A stretch of 64,000 nt of DNA, from contig JAQPZY010001610.1 of the NCBI GenBank assembly GCA_029931535.1, positions 3,137,501 to 3,201,500 of the forward strand. The letters run 5' to 3'. Shown here piece after piece: positions 49,191 to 62,711 of the stretch. The notes under the pieces were generated by a model that saw nothing but the letters and a program-made list of their open reading frames with translations, did no database searches and had not been told where the DNA came from. The first letter of the stretch is position 1, and each line of letters opens with the position of its first letter. The stretch comes from Margaritifera margaritifera (lineage: Eukaryota > Mollusca > Bivalvia > Unionida > Margaritiferidae). Made by a program: the position numbers and the translations under genes.

Positions 49191-50560
49191 TGTTTGATAG
49201 TACGTAGCATAAGTCTTGATGGCACCTGATATAAGTGTTTGATAGTACGTAGCATAAGTCTTGATGGCACCTAATATAAGTGTTTGATAGTACGTAGCAT
49301 AAGTCTTGATGGCACCTGATATAAGTGTTTGATAGTACGTAGCATAAGTCTTGATGGCACCTAATATAAGTGTTTGATAGTACGTAGCATAAGTCTTGAT
49401 GGCACCTAATATAAGTGTTTGATAGTACGTAGCATAAGTCTTGATGGCACCTGATATAAGTGTTTGATAGTACGTAGCATAAGTCTTGATGGCACCTGAT
49501 ATAAGTGTTTGATAGTACGTAGCATAAGTCTTGATGGCACCTGATATAAGTGTTTGATAGTACGTAGCATAAGTCTTGATGGCACCTGATATAAGTGTTT
49601 GATAGTACGTAGCATAAGTCTTGATGGCACCTGATATAAGTGTTTGATAGTACGTAGCATAAGTCTTGATGGCACCTGATATAAGTGTTTGATAGTACGT
49701 AGCATAAGTCTTGATGGCACCTGATATAAGTGTTTGATAGTACGTAGCATAAGTCTTGATGGCGCCTGATATAAGTGTTTGATAGTACGTAGCATAAGTC
49801 TTGATGGCGCCTGATATAAGTGTTTGATAGTACGTAGCATAAGTCTTGATGGCACCTGATATAAGTGTTTGATAGTACGTAGCATAAGTCTTGATGGCAC
49901 CTGATATAAGTGTTTGATAGTACGTAGCATAAGTCTTGATGGCACCTGATATAAGTGTTTGATAGTACGTAGCATAAGTCTTGATGGCACCTGATATAAG
50001 TGTTTGATAGTACGTAGCATAAGTCTTGATGGCACCTGATATAAGTGTTTGATAGTACGTAGCATAAGTCTTGATGGCACCTGATATAAGTGTTTGATAG
50101 CACGTAGCATAAGTCTTGATGGCACCTGATTTAAGTGTTTGATAGTACGTAGCATAAGTCTTGATGGCACCTGATATAAGTGTTTGATAGTACGTAGCAT
50201 AAGTCTTGAAGGCGCCTGATATAAGTGTTTGATAGTACGTAGCATAAGTCTTGAAGGCGCCTGATATAAGTGTTTGATAGTACGTAGCATAAGTCTTGAT
50301 GGCGCCTGATATAAGTGTTTGATAGTACGTAGCATAAGTCTTGATGGCACCTAATATAAGTGTTTGATAGTACGTAGCATAAGTGTTTGATAGTACGTAG
50401 CATAAGTCTTGATGGCACCTAATATAAGTGTTTGATAGTACGTAGCATAAGTGTTTGATAGTACGTAGCATAAGTCTTGATGGCACCTAATATAAGTGTT
50501 TGATAGTACGTAGCATAAGTGTTTGATAGTATGTAGTATAAGTCTTGATGGCGCGTAGTA
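49191..50560. repeat. uniform 45-bp dimer block with a late 68-bp block
   Basis: About 29 copies of a dimer made of CGTAGCATAAGTCTTGATGG and ATATAAGTGTTTGATAGTA halves, nearly identical over 1.3 kb. At the right edge an extra half-unit is inserted and the 68-bp trimer recurs (CTAAT marker at 50351, 50419, 50487). Confidence 0.95.
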
Positions 50561-50960
50561 TAAGCGTTGATAGCACATAATATAAGCGTAGTATAAGTAT
50601 TGATGGTACGTAGTATTAACGTTGATAATACGTAGTATAGGAGTTGGTAGTACGTAGTACAAGTGTTGACAAGACGTAGTATAAGTGTTGATAGTACGTA
50701 GTATTAACGTTGATAAAACGTAGTGTAAGTGTTGATAGTACGTAGCATTAGCGGTAATAATACGTAGTATATGTGTTGATAGTACATAGTATATGAGTTG
50801 ATAGCATGTAATAACTTTGATTAAACGTAGTATAAGAACTTAGTATAGGAGTTGATAGTACGTAGTATTAACTTTGATAAGAACTTAGTATAAGCGTTGA
50901 TAAGACGTAGTATAGGAGTTTATAGTATGTAGTATTAACGTTGATAAGACGTAGTATAAG

Positions 50961-51990
50961 TGTTTGATATTACGTAGTATTAACGTTGATAAGACGTAGT
51001 ATAAGTGTTTGATATTACGTAGTATTAACGTTGATAAGACGTAGTATAAGTGTTTGATATTACGTAGTATTAACGTTGATAAGACGTAGTATAAGTGTTT
51101 GATATTACGTAGTATTAACGTTGATAAGACGTAGTATAAGTGTTTGATATTACGTAGTATTAACGTTGATAAGACGTAGTATAAGTGTTTGATATTACGT
51201 AGTATTAACGTTGATAAGACGTAGTATAGGAGTTGATAGTACGTAGTACAAGTGTTGATAGTACGCAGTATTAACGTTGATAAGACGTAGTATAGGTGTT
51301 GATAGTACGTAGTAATAACGTTGATAAGACGTAGTATAAGTGTTTGATATTACGTAGTATTAACGTTGATAAGACGTAGTATAAGTGTTTGATATTACGT
51401 AGTATTAACGTTGATAAGACGTAGTATAAGTGTTTGATATTACGTAGTATTAACGTTGATAAGACGTAGTATAAGTGTTTGATATTACGTAGTATTAACG
51501 TTGATAAGACGTAGTATAGGAGTTGATAGTACGTAGTACAAGTGTTGATAGTACGCAGTATTAACGTTGATAAGACGTAGTATAGGTGTTGATAGTACGT
51601 AGTAATAACGTTGATAAGACGTAGTATAAGTGTTTGATATTACGTAGTATTAACGTTGATAAGAAGTAGTATAAGTGTTTGATATTACGTAGTATTAACG
51701 TTGATAAGACGTAGTATAAGTGTTTGATATTACGTAGTATTAACGTTGATAAGACGTAGTATAAGTGTTTGATATTACGTAGTATTAACGTTGATAAGAC
51801 GTAGTATAAGTGTTTGATATTACGTAGTATTAACGTTGATAAGACGTAGTATAAGTGTTTGATATTACGTAGTATTAACGTTGATAAGACGTAGTATAGG
51901 AGTTGATAGTACGTAGTACAAGTGTTGATAGTACGCAGTATTAACGTTGATAAGACGTAGTATAGGTGTTGATAGTACGTAGTAATAACT
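50961..51990. repeat. second 45-bp dimer block with a repeated cassette
   Basis: Dimers of TAGTATTAACGTTGATAAGA and CGTAGTATAAGTGTTTGATA type. A distinct cassette (TATAGGAGTTGATAGTACG ... GTACGCAGTA ... GTAGTAATAACG) interrupts three times, with GTACGCAGTA at 51261, 51551 and 51931, spaced 290 and 380 bp. Confidence 0.94.
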
Positions 51991-54042
51991 TTTATAAGAC
52001 GCAGTATAAGCGTTGATAAGACGTAGTATAGGAGTTGATAGTACATAGTATTAACGTTGATAAGAACGTAGTATAAGTGTTTGATAGTACGTAGAATTAA
52101 CTTTGATAAGACGTAGTATAGGAGTTGATAGTACGTAGTATTAACTTTGATAAGAACATAATATAAGAGTTGATAAGACGTAGTATAAGTGTTTGATAGT
52201 ACGTGTAGAGGAGTTGATATTATGTAGTATTAACTTTGATAAGAACGTAGTATAGGAGTTGATAAGACGTAGTATAAGTGTTTGATAGTACGTAGTATAG
52301 GAGTTGAAAGTGCGTAGTATTAACTTTGATAAGAACGTAGTATAAGAGTTGATAAGACGTAGTATAAGTGTTTCATAGTACGTAGTATTAACTTTGATAA
52401 GACGTAGTATAGGAGTTGATAGTACGTAGTATTAACTTTGATAAGAACGTAGTATAAGAGTTGATAAGACGTAGTATAAGTGTTTGATAGTACGTAGTAT
52501 TAACTTTGATAAGACGTAGTATAGGAGTTGATAAGACGTAGTATAAGTGTTTTATAGTACGTAGTATTAACTTTGATAAGAACGTAGTATAGGAGTTGAT
52601 AGTACGTAGTATTAACTTTGATAAGAACGTAGTATAAGAGTTGATAAGACGTAGTATAAGTGTTTGATAGTACGTAGTATTAACTTTGATAAGAACGTAG
52701 TATAGGAGTTGATAGTACGTAGTATTAACTTTGATAAGAACGTAGTATAAGAGTTGATAAGACGTAGTGTAAGTGTTTGATAGTACGTAGTATTAACTTT
52801 GATAAGACGTAGTATAGGAGTTGATAAGACGTAGTAAAAGTGTTTGATAGTACGTAGTATTAACTTTCATAAGACGTAGTATAGGAGTTGATAAGACGTA
52901 GTATAGGTGTTTGATAGTACGTAGTATTAACTTTGATAAGAACGTAGTGTAAGTGTTGATAGTACGTAGTATTAACGTTGATAAGACGTAGTATAGAAGT
53001 TGATAGTACCTAGTATCAACTTTGATAAGAACGTAGTGTAAGTGTTGATAGTACGTAGTATTAACGTTGATATGACGTAGTATAGGAGTTGATAGTACGT
53101 AGTATCAACTTTGATAAGAACGTAGTGTAAGTGTTGATAGTACGTAGTATTAACTTTGATATGACGTAGTATAGGAGTTGATAGTACGTAGTATTAACTT
53201 TGATAAGAACGTAGTGTAAGTATTGATAGTACGTAGTATTAACGTTGATAAGACATAGTATAAATGTTGATATTACGTAGTATTAACGTTGAAAATACGT
53301 AGTATAGGAGTTGGTAGTACGTAGTATTAACTTTGATAAGATGTAGTATAGGAGTTGATAGTACGTAGTATTAACTTTGATAAGACGTAGTGTAAGTGTT
53401 GATAGTACGTAGTATTAGCGGTAATAATACGTAGTATAAGTGTTGATAGCACATAATATAAGTGTTGATAGTAGGTAGTATTAGCGTTGATAAGTTGTAG
53501 TATAAGTATTGATAGTGATATCACAGAGTATAAATGTTGATAGCATATAGTATGAGTGTTGATATCACATAGTATAAGTGTTGATAGCACATAGTATAAG
53601 TGTCGATATCACATAGTATAAGTGTCGATATCACATAGTATAAGTGTTGATGGCACATAGCATAAGTGTTGATATCACATAGTATGAGTGTTGATAGCAC
53701 ATAGTATGAGTGTTGATATCACATATTATAAATGTTGATAGCACATAGTATAAGTGTTGATATCACATAGTATAAGTGTTGATAGCACATAGTATAAGTG
53801 TCGATATCACATAGTATGAGTGTTGATAGCACATAGTATGAGTGTTGATATCACATAGTATGAGTGTTGATATCACATAGTATAAGTGTTGATATTACAT
53901 AGTATAAGTGTTGATATCACATAGTATAAGTGTCGATATCACATAGTATAAGTGTTGATGGCACATAGCATAAGTGGTAATATCACATAGTACACGTGTT
54001 GATAGCACGTATTATAAGTGGTACTAGCACAAAGTACAAGTG

Positions 54043-55350
<1,308 letters not shown>

Positions 55351-55500
55351 TGCGGTGAATATTGAGAGTAGTTCGCGTAGTGTATCATGCGGTGAATATT
55401 GAGAGTAGTTCTCGCAGTGTATCATGCGGTGAATATTGAGAGTAGCTTGCTCAGTGTATCATGCGCTGAATATTGAGAGTGGTTCGCGCAGTATATCATC
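55351..55500. repeat. 37-bp repeat, 4 copies
   Basis: Units share TGCGGTGAATATTGAGAGTA and a CAGTGTATCA end; first starts are 55352 and 55389. Confidence 0.93.
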
Positions 55501-56438
55501 AGATTTTAAGTGATGATTTCAATACAATCATTTAATGGCTTCCTGGTAACAAGGTTGTGAAAGAGTCCCAATCTTTTCTTGTTAATGGAAAGATTGGTTG
55601 AGAATAGTGTACAGATAATGTGAGTGCGTGAAGATTAATTTACGTGCAACTTTAGTACTGTTTCTGATCAACTAGGAACATTCGATTCGATTAAATGTAT
55701 GCAATGTACACAATACCTATAATTCCCATTCAATCTTACATGGTTTGTCTGGCGTTTGATACTGACATTCAATCAGTATATGGCGAAGCCGAATTGGAAC
55801 TATTTACCTATTTTCACTGACGTGTGTGTGTCGATATTCTTAAATGCACGGAAGTAAATTTTTATAAATGTTTTGAATTTAATTCGCGTGTTACGGCTAA
55901 AGGATGGGATATGCAAAAAATACCAGATAAAACTGTATTCATGTTTGTTTGTTTGTTTCTTTTAGTAATGGGGAAAGAACTCGTTTGATACTGCGTATAA
56001 CTTGTTCCTACGCCACATCACACTTGTTATTTCCTCCCACTCGGAGCAAAATACGGTATGCTTTGTGTATATATCATACACGTATGTATATTACGAGCAT
56101 CTAAAAGGTGTTTTATATTTTCAACATTCTTTTCGTGTTATCAGGTTTTAAGACAATTCAGTAACTTTTACATAGACGAACTTTCAAATACCAGACTTAC
56201 TTTGCTTCGTACAATAGTAAATGATGTGTTTCAAATAGCCATTCTTATCCAAGACTGATGTGCAAGTGAACGCACTTGTATTATATGTAGGTAAACACAC
56301 ACAGGTGATACACAACGTCTTGTAAGTGTCCGCATGCAAGTAGGCTAGCTCTGTCTAAATACTTTTTTTTTTAAATCACCTTTTCGGCAAAATCATTTTT
56401 ATTTGTAATCTGAAAAAAGTCTGTGACAAAGTGACAAA
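55501..56438. other. unique AT-rich DNA
   Basis: A plus-strand frame at 56058-56258 has no recognisable domain. Confidence 0.5.
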
Positions 56439-56639
56439 GTATTGTCATGACAACTACCACCAACTTCTTATGAAAGTCTATTGTCATGACAACTACCCCC
56501 AATTTCTTATGAAATGTCTATTGTCATGACAACTACCATCAACTTCTTATGAAATGTCTATTGTCATGACAACTACCACCAACTTCTTATGAAATGTCTA
56601 TTGTCATGACAACTAACACCAGCTTCTTATGAAATGTCT
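56439..56639. repeat. 40-bp minisatellite, 5 copies
   Basis: Units share TATTGTCATGACAACTACCA and CTTCTTATGAAATGTC. Confidence 0.94.
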
Positions 56640-57039
56640 GATCTTTACACAGAGTTAACTAATGTCGCTAATTCGATAATATTTGTCAACATTTTGACAA
56701 ATTGGCAGAAACGTTAAGTCATTAAACAAACCCTATACATAAGTCTCAGTAACGTGGAATAGATGAATGTCAAGTCTCACTTGCTATTCAGTTATATCAG
56801 TCATCGTTACATTTCCCACCAGAACATCGTCGTAACAAAAAGATCAAGTGACAAGGTTTAACTTGTTCAAATATCACGTGTTGTTTTGTGTTCGTTTCCT
56901 ACCATTAACCAGTGTGGATTTAATGATTTAAACACTTATTTAATGAATGTAAGAAAGTATACACAGCTGTTCTTCTTAACAATAGATTTAAAGAAATCAT
57001 GAAATGATTATTTCATGAATGATTGTTCTCCCCCTCCGC

Positions 57040-57040
<1 letters not shown>
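56640..57040. other. unique AT-rich DNA
   Basis: Nothing recognised. Confidence 0.5.
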
Positions 57041-57096
<56 letters not shown>

Positions 57097-57113
57097 ACAC
57101 ATACACACGCACA
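57041..57113. repeat. (CA)n microsatellite
   Basis: CA tract with T and G substitutions near the right end. Confidence 0.96.
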
Positions 57114-58247
57114 CGGATTTCTTTGCTACACACAAAAGTACTGAAAGTGCATGATGATATCTGTCGTTAATCCCAACGGATGAGAATCGCTCCATAATAT
57201 AGTCATGCGAACGGTCATAACAGTGAAGTGTATGTAATTTGTCCCATTTTATTGTTATTTTGTGGTTTGAGAACTTAGTTTTTATGCAAATTGTTACAAT
57301 GTCAAATTGTTTGGCGTCTGATTAGCGTCGTTAAAATTAAGTCCTCTAAAAATTGTTCTTTTTGAAGAAGTTGACAGTAGTCGTCCAAGACAAACTTTGT
57401 CAGTAATATTTTTCGATATACAAACGAAAACGTTATCGCCGAAAAATACGAGGAGAAATATATTTAGACAGAGTTTCCGTAGTTGGGTGGTTAAGCAAAT
57501 TAATTAAATAAAGGTAAAAAATCTAGTATAGTGTTCTGCGGCTCGCCATTTTCTCGTGTAGACCTTTGAAAAATGACAACAAAACAATCAGTGCCAGCAA
57601 TATCCTGACATCGCTTGACCGACACACATGGTTTAATATCTCTAACCTTGTCTTCTAGCCCATGTATATGCTGTAAATGGATAATGTATCATTTCATTGC
57701 CTACTTTATATCGAGATATAGGACAAACTATTCGTAGAGATTCAATGGTGGCATGAAGCTATAAGGTAATACTTCGTATAAAGGACATAAACATCTGTAC
57801 TTTGAACAGAAAGCCCCTATCTGTGTTTAATTTTTGCCTTCGCAAGCTTTTACTGTTTAATATTAACAAAAAGAAATGTCTGCTTAGAATCATTTTGGCA
57901 AATTGCTGGTTTCTTACCCTGTTTGTTTCGTTAATTGTAATAAGATGAAGTATTCAATTCTTGAGCTCTGACCCATATGTGTAACTTACTAAGTACTTCA
58001 AACGTAAGAAATAACTTGTTTACAGGACTCAGACCACTAATTATTATATGACCAGGGTACCAGACTTACAGTTGGGGAACACTTCGAGTTTAGATCGATG
58101 GATGCAGCATGGAATTTTTCATTTGTACCCTTTCGTGGACGTTTATTAGTTCTTTCAACTTCTTCATAAATATTTTTTGCACTTTCACGATACCGATTTT
58201 TTTCCCGCTGGCCAAACGTGTCTTGTGCCAACCTGGTGAGAGACTGT
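57114..58247. other. unique AT-rich DNA
   Basis: A minus-strand frame at 58037-58231 has no recognisable domain. Confidence 0.5.
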
Positions 58248-58299
58248 TGATTACGGTAGCTGATTACGGTAGTTGATTACGGTAGCTGATTACGGTAGT
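58248..58299. repeat. 13-bp repeat, 4 exact-length copies in a 26-bp dimer
   Basis: TGATTACGGTAG followed alternately by C, T, C, T. Two identical 26-bp dimers. Confidence 0.96.
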
Positions 58300-58709
58300 T
58301 GCACCGATAACCCTCTTCAGGAACAGTTATCTCAACAAAATGCTGTAAAGCACCTCATTTTGATTGTTTAGAAAGGCTTCGCTAGCTTCAGTTAAGAAGT
58401 GCACTTGTTGTGTACTGAGCAATCTAGTGCGCAAAATAGTTTTATTTTCCCAAACATTAACATTTATGTCTACGGAAAATGAATTAGTGGCCCGAGCCCG
58501 TTCATGTCGAAGCCAAGAAAGGTTTATGTATCGAAGTGCCAATTTCGAAATCTTTTCTTTCAGTACACTTATGTATTTTGTGTATACATAACTTTAGCAT
58601 AATTCAAATATGGCTCTAAGCTGGCATTAACATTTAAATAGCTATGTGGTTCAACAGTGTTTCAAAAATATATTTCTACAGTAAAGAGGGAAATGAACAA
58701 ATGTATAAG
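58300..58709. other. unique DNA
   Basis: Overlapping short frames on both strands (58327-58591) without signature. Confidence 0.5.
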
Positions 58710-59780
58710 GTATACCATGCTCATAAACAATGCCAAATACCATTCGTACATCAAGAATACCATGTCAAACCCAATGACAAATGCCATTCGTACATCAAGA
58801 ATGCAATGCCATACCCAATGCCAAATGCCATTCGTACATCCTGACTACCATGCCCATATCCAATGCCATTCGTACGTACTTGAAGAATACCATGTCCATA
58901 TCCAATCTCATTCGTGCATCAATAATACCATGCCATACCCAATGAAGAATGCCATGCCCATATCAAGAATACCATGCCATACCCAATGATAAATGCCATT
59001 CGTACATCAAGAATACCATGCCCATACCCAATGATAAATGCCATTCGTGCATCAAGAATACCATGCCCATACCCAACACTATTCGTGCATCAAGAATACC
59101 ATGCCCATACCCAATGATAAATGTCATTCGTGCATCAAGAATACCATGCCATACCCAATGATAAATGAGATTAGTACATCAAGAATACCATGCCATACCC
59201 AATGATAAATGCCATTCGTACATCAAGAATACCATGCCATACCCAATGATAAATGCCATTCGGACATCAAGAATACTATGTCATACCCAATGAAAAATGA
59301 CATTCGTGCATAAAGAATACCATGCCCATACCCAATACCATTAATGCATCAAGGATATTATGCTGATATCCAATGTCATTCGTTCATCAAGAATATCATG
59401 TCCATATTCAATGTCATTCGTGATCAAGGATACCATCCCCATGCCCAATACTATTCGTGCATCAAGAATACCGTGCCCATATTCAATGTTATTCATGCAT
59501 CAAGAATACCATGTCCATATTCATTGCCATTCGTGCATGAAGAATAAAGTGCCCATATTCAATGCCATTTGTGCATCAAGAATGCCATGCCCATATTCAA
59601 TGCCATTTGTGCATCAAGAATGCCATGCCCATATTCAATGCCATTTGTGCATCAAGAATGCCATGCCCATATTCAGTACCATTTGTGCATCAAGAATGCC
59701 ATGCCCATATTCAATGCCATTTGTGCATCAAAAATACCATGTCCATATCCAGTGCTATTCAAGAATACATGCTCATACAC
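58710..59780. repeat. mixed-length minisatellite (about 37-45 bp), about 25 copies
   Basis: Core parts are AATACCATGCCCATA, CAATG and CCATTCGTGCATCAAG. Copies with an extra ATAAATG segment are about 45 bp; those without are 36-38 bp. The left part is CATACCCAATG type, the right part CATATTCAATG type. Frames such as 59360-59947 (plus) are by-products. Confidence 0.94.
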
Positions 59781-59781
59781 A

Positions 59782-60160
59782 AAGCAATAGCAAGCGAAAG
59801 TTTATTTTATTCCATCGACGTGTGCAGGAATGTCCAAATTTAGTACAGATGTTACTGATTTTTTACTGGTTGTTTAAAAAAGAAACATTGCGCTGTGCAA
59901 AGGCTAAATATTCGCTGGTGTCTCTGCTGATTTTATTAAAACTCTAACATCGACTAATAGACTTTTAAGTTCTAGTCGTAAGTGTTTATCACTATTAGAA
60001 ATTGTATTAATATTACCAACACATATCGCCTACCGAAGCTAATTCGGAAAATCCATATTCGAAATATAGTTGAGTACCTCTCTGGCGTCAATACAGTTAC
60101 ATGTGGGTGTTCCAAAATTTTTTTTTCAGTGCTAAGAAAGCCACCATAATGTTAGACTCC
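59782..60160. other. unique DNA before the LINE
   Basis: Nothing recognised. Confidence 0.5.
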
Positions 60161-60170
60161 CTTTGTCTCT

Positions 60171-60308
60171 GCGTCTTACCACGTAAAAACAACAGCGGAT
60201 TAGTTCAACATTAGCAACTGAAGAAAGATAAGTCGTATTGCGTCTTACCGCGTAGAAATAACAGCAGATTAATCTAACATTAGCAACTGAAAGAAAGGTA
60301 GGTCTCTA
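60171..60308 (+). repeat. two 69-bp monomers at the LINE 5' end
   Basis: GCGTCTTACC starts at 60171 and 60240; TTAGCAACTGA recurs 69 bp apart (60211, 60280). The copies differ at about ten positions. By position they resemble the promoter monomers of some LINEs, but promoter function is inference. Confidence 0.82.
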
Positions 60309-61004
60309 TGTCAGGTCAGGCTATGCCCGATACCATAAGTAACAGTAGGCGATACTACCTGCGAATGTTGAGTGGAGAGCTACACCTGGCTCGCTCTTGA
60401 AAGTCCTCTCCGGTGGATCAGGCGGCCGAGCAAATATTATCATTCCCTCGGTTGTGAAGGCAGATGGCAAGAGCTGTGGGCATTAGATCAGGTGTGGTAG
60501 GGCCTGATGGCCAGCCACTGCATCCAAACTCGTCTCGAGACGTCTCGACATTGTCGTGCCACTTGATTCAGACAGGCTTGGTGGAGACAGTGAGGGTGAC
60601 TCTGCCCAACTTTCCCTAACTTAAATCCAACTCACACGTAAGTCATGACATCATCCCCTCCCCCCACCAGATACCTTCAAGTCATGTGGCTATGGGCCAG
60701 CGGAAAAATAAGCAAGTGTGGATACGCTGGGAACTGTAGCCGCAGACCTGCATACAGACTGTTCAGAGCATAGGGTCGCTTTTCACTGGACCGAAGCAGA
60801 AGTGGAACTCAGCAGCCGCTGGGCGACTGAGCAGCCCGATTTATGATCACACTGCTCACCTCCATAGCACGAGGAAGAGGCTATAAAAGGTGACTTAAAA
60901 TTGCCTGCTTCAGCTTAACCCTATCAGCTTTCTGCGGCTGATGCGGATCCCACTTTAGCGGTCAACAATCACATAATAATACAAAGGTGACGCCACTCAC
61001 CGAC

Positions 61005-61974
61005 GGTGCCTGGAATGTGCGCACATAAATGAACAGTACATCAGCACATAAACCAGAGAGAAGAACAGCTCTCGTTGGTAGAGAACTGGCCAGATTCAAC
61101 ATCCAGATAGCTGTCCCGAGTGAAAATCGCCTAGCTGAGGAGGACAACTCACTGAAGTGGGAGTCGGTTACACCTTCTTCTGGTGTGTTCAAAGTAAAGT
61201 GCGACGTGAAGTTGGTGTTGGGTTTGCCATCAAATCACAGCTAGTCAGGAAGCTTACAAATCTACAAAAGGGCATGAATGATAGACTAGTGCAAAAGAAA
61301 CTTCAGCTGTCATCAGCACCTATACATCCATCATGACCAACCCAGATGAGATCAAGGACAAATTGTATGAAGACCTGGAGTCTCTTATCACAGAAGTGCC
61401 GAAGACAGATAAGCTCATCATCCTTGGTGACGTCAATGCTAGAGTTGGCGCAGATCACTAGACATGCCCAGGCGTCATCGGCAAATATGGCTTTGGCAAA
61501 TGCAACATCAGTGGAGTTCTCGTACTGAGGAAATGCGCTGAACACGACTTCCTAATTATCAACACAGTCTTCCGCCATGCCAAACCGCAACAAGACGTCT
61601 TGGATGCACCCCGGTCCAAGCACTGACTACGCCATCGTCAGGAGAATAAACTGGCATTATGTCAAAATGACAGAGGCCAAGAGAAGTGCAGAATACTAGA
61701 CTGACCACAGGTTAAGAGTCTCCAATCTCGATATCCGGCTGCAGCCTAGAAGACTACCAGAAGGTAAAAAAGCGCCCAGAATGCTTAATATCTCCAAATT
61801 GAAACATGATAATGAGAAACAGATGTTTTCTTTTTTTGAAGAACTGCGCAATCAACTTGTAACAATTTATGTGAACTCCGAGAACGTCGAGGAAACCTGG
61901 GCATTTTTCAGAGACTCTGTGTACTCGACTGCATCCAAAACTCTTGGTTTGATAAGAACGATGCTGACATACAG
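61005..61974 (+). pseudogene. LINE apurinic-type endonuclease (CFDP2-like), broken
   Basis: This part of the element would nick target DNA to prime reverse transcription. Motifs in order: GAWNVRT (61005), PERRTALVGRELARFN, SENRL (catalytic Glu), GVGYTFFW and GVGFAIKSQLVRKL in a shifted frame, LIILGDVNARVG (Asp/Asn pair, 61426-61443), NRNKTSWMHP, DYAIVRR, and TDHRLRVSNL (Asp-His pair at 61703-61708). All expected catalytic residues can still be read. At least three in-frame stops (61026, after GADH near 61459, and 61697) and several frameshifts break it. A linker follows and ends in WFDKNDADIQ (about 61945-61974). Dead as a protein. Confidence 0.87.
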
Positions 61975-61994
61975 AGAGTGTGCATAAATATGTA

Positions 61995-62694
61995 TGAGCG
62001 CAATGGCACCAGTCCACAATTAAAACTGAAGGTATACAAGACTGGCTGTATCCATTCGAAACCTGGACGGAGTACAGACGTCATGCCAAAGAGCTGAACC
62101 ATTTTCACATGGGCTGCCTGAGGAAACTGATGAAGATTAGATGGCAGATAATGTTCAAGATACTGAAATTCTCACACGAGCAGGCATTCCAAGCATCTAC
62201 TTCTGATGACATCACAGATGCGATGGGCAGTCCACATCACCAGGATGTCAGACGAGCGGCGACCAAAGAAGATCTTCTACGGCGAGCTGAAAGAGGAAAA
62301 GCGATAAATGGGAGGTCAGAAGATACGCTTCAAAGACTCCCTCAAGTTATCCTTAAAAGACTTCAACATTGACCCTGAGTCTTGTGTAGATCTTGCACAG
62401 GATCGCTCCACCAAGCGCAGTCTCATCCATACTGGAGCTACAGATTATGAGCTGAGGAGAATCGCAGAGGCAGCGCAGACGTGTGAGCAGCGTAAATCTC
62501 GGAATTGCAGAACGTCCACCGTTGATCAAACAACCCCAAGCGGCATCTCCTGTCCAGTGTGCCACAGATTAATTCAGAGCACAAATAGGCCTGATCATCC
62601 ACTCACATGCTCACAGAAACCAAACCAGTTAGCGAGGTCCTGTTCAACTTCGAATTCGAAGGATGAACAGCAACAAAAAGGTTTATATGTATAA
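61995..62694 (+). pseudogene. LINE C-terminal tail with zinc-finger-like end, broken
   Basis: Starts ERNG and KLKVYK, segments that lie after the reverse transcriptase in intact relatives. It continues through CLRKLMKIRWQ (62112 on), KKIFYGEL, GGQKIRFKDSLKLSLKDFNI and an alpha-helical, basic stretch. The end is CPVCHRLIQS and HPLTC (62550-62612), a worn C2H2 finger in which the last His appears replaced. Frames change near 62160 and 62260 and a stop lies at 62305. The longest clean frame is 62308-62694. Confidence 0.83.
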
Positions 62695-62711
62695 ACCACT
62701 AAATAGCAGCT

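Larger units (their letters stand above)
48135..54042. repeat. giant 22/45-bp minisatellite family, 5.9 kb
   Basis: The basic unit is about 22 bp (AGTATAAGTGTTGATAGCAC plus GT). Sub-domains: 48135-49190 mixed with 160- and 260-bp blocks; 49191-50560 uniform 45-bp dimers; 50561-50960 mixed; 50961-51990 a second 45-bp dimer type; 51991-53430 a third 45-bp type rich in TATTAACTTTGATAAGAACG; 53431-54042 plain 22-bp units with TTGATATCACAT. Minus-strand frames of up to 485 codons (29-30 repeats of 15 residues) follow from 45 being a multiple of three. Confidence 0.97.
60160..62700 (+). mobile_element. non-LTR retrotransposon copy lacking its reverse transcriptase
   Basis: Order: a doubled 69-bp segment (60171-60308), a GC-richer untranslated stretch (60309-61000), an apurinic-type endonuclease (61005-61710) and linker, then a direct jump near 61975-61995 to the C-terminal tail (to about 62694). 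The proteins of this family are often named craniofacial development protein 2-like in invertebrate annotations. In intact relatives several hundred residues including the whole RT lie between the two parts; here they are gone. The GC content stands out from both flanks. Exact clade and true 3' end are not determined; a minisatellite begins at 62712. Confidence 0.88.

Noticed and set aside
48332..50486. Minus-strand frames of 312-485 codons
   Set aside because: They are 15-residue repeats forced by the 45-bp unit; three overlapping frames are open at once, with no unique sequence or coding context.
49191..50560. CRISPR-like array
   Set aside because: The repeats are contiguous with no unique spacers; the spacers would themselves be repeats, and the DNA is eukaryotic.
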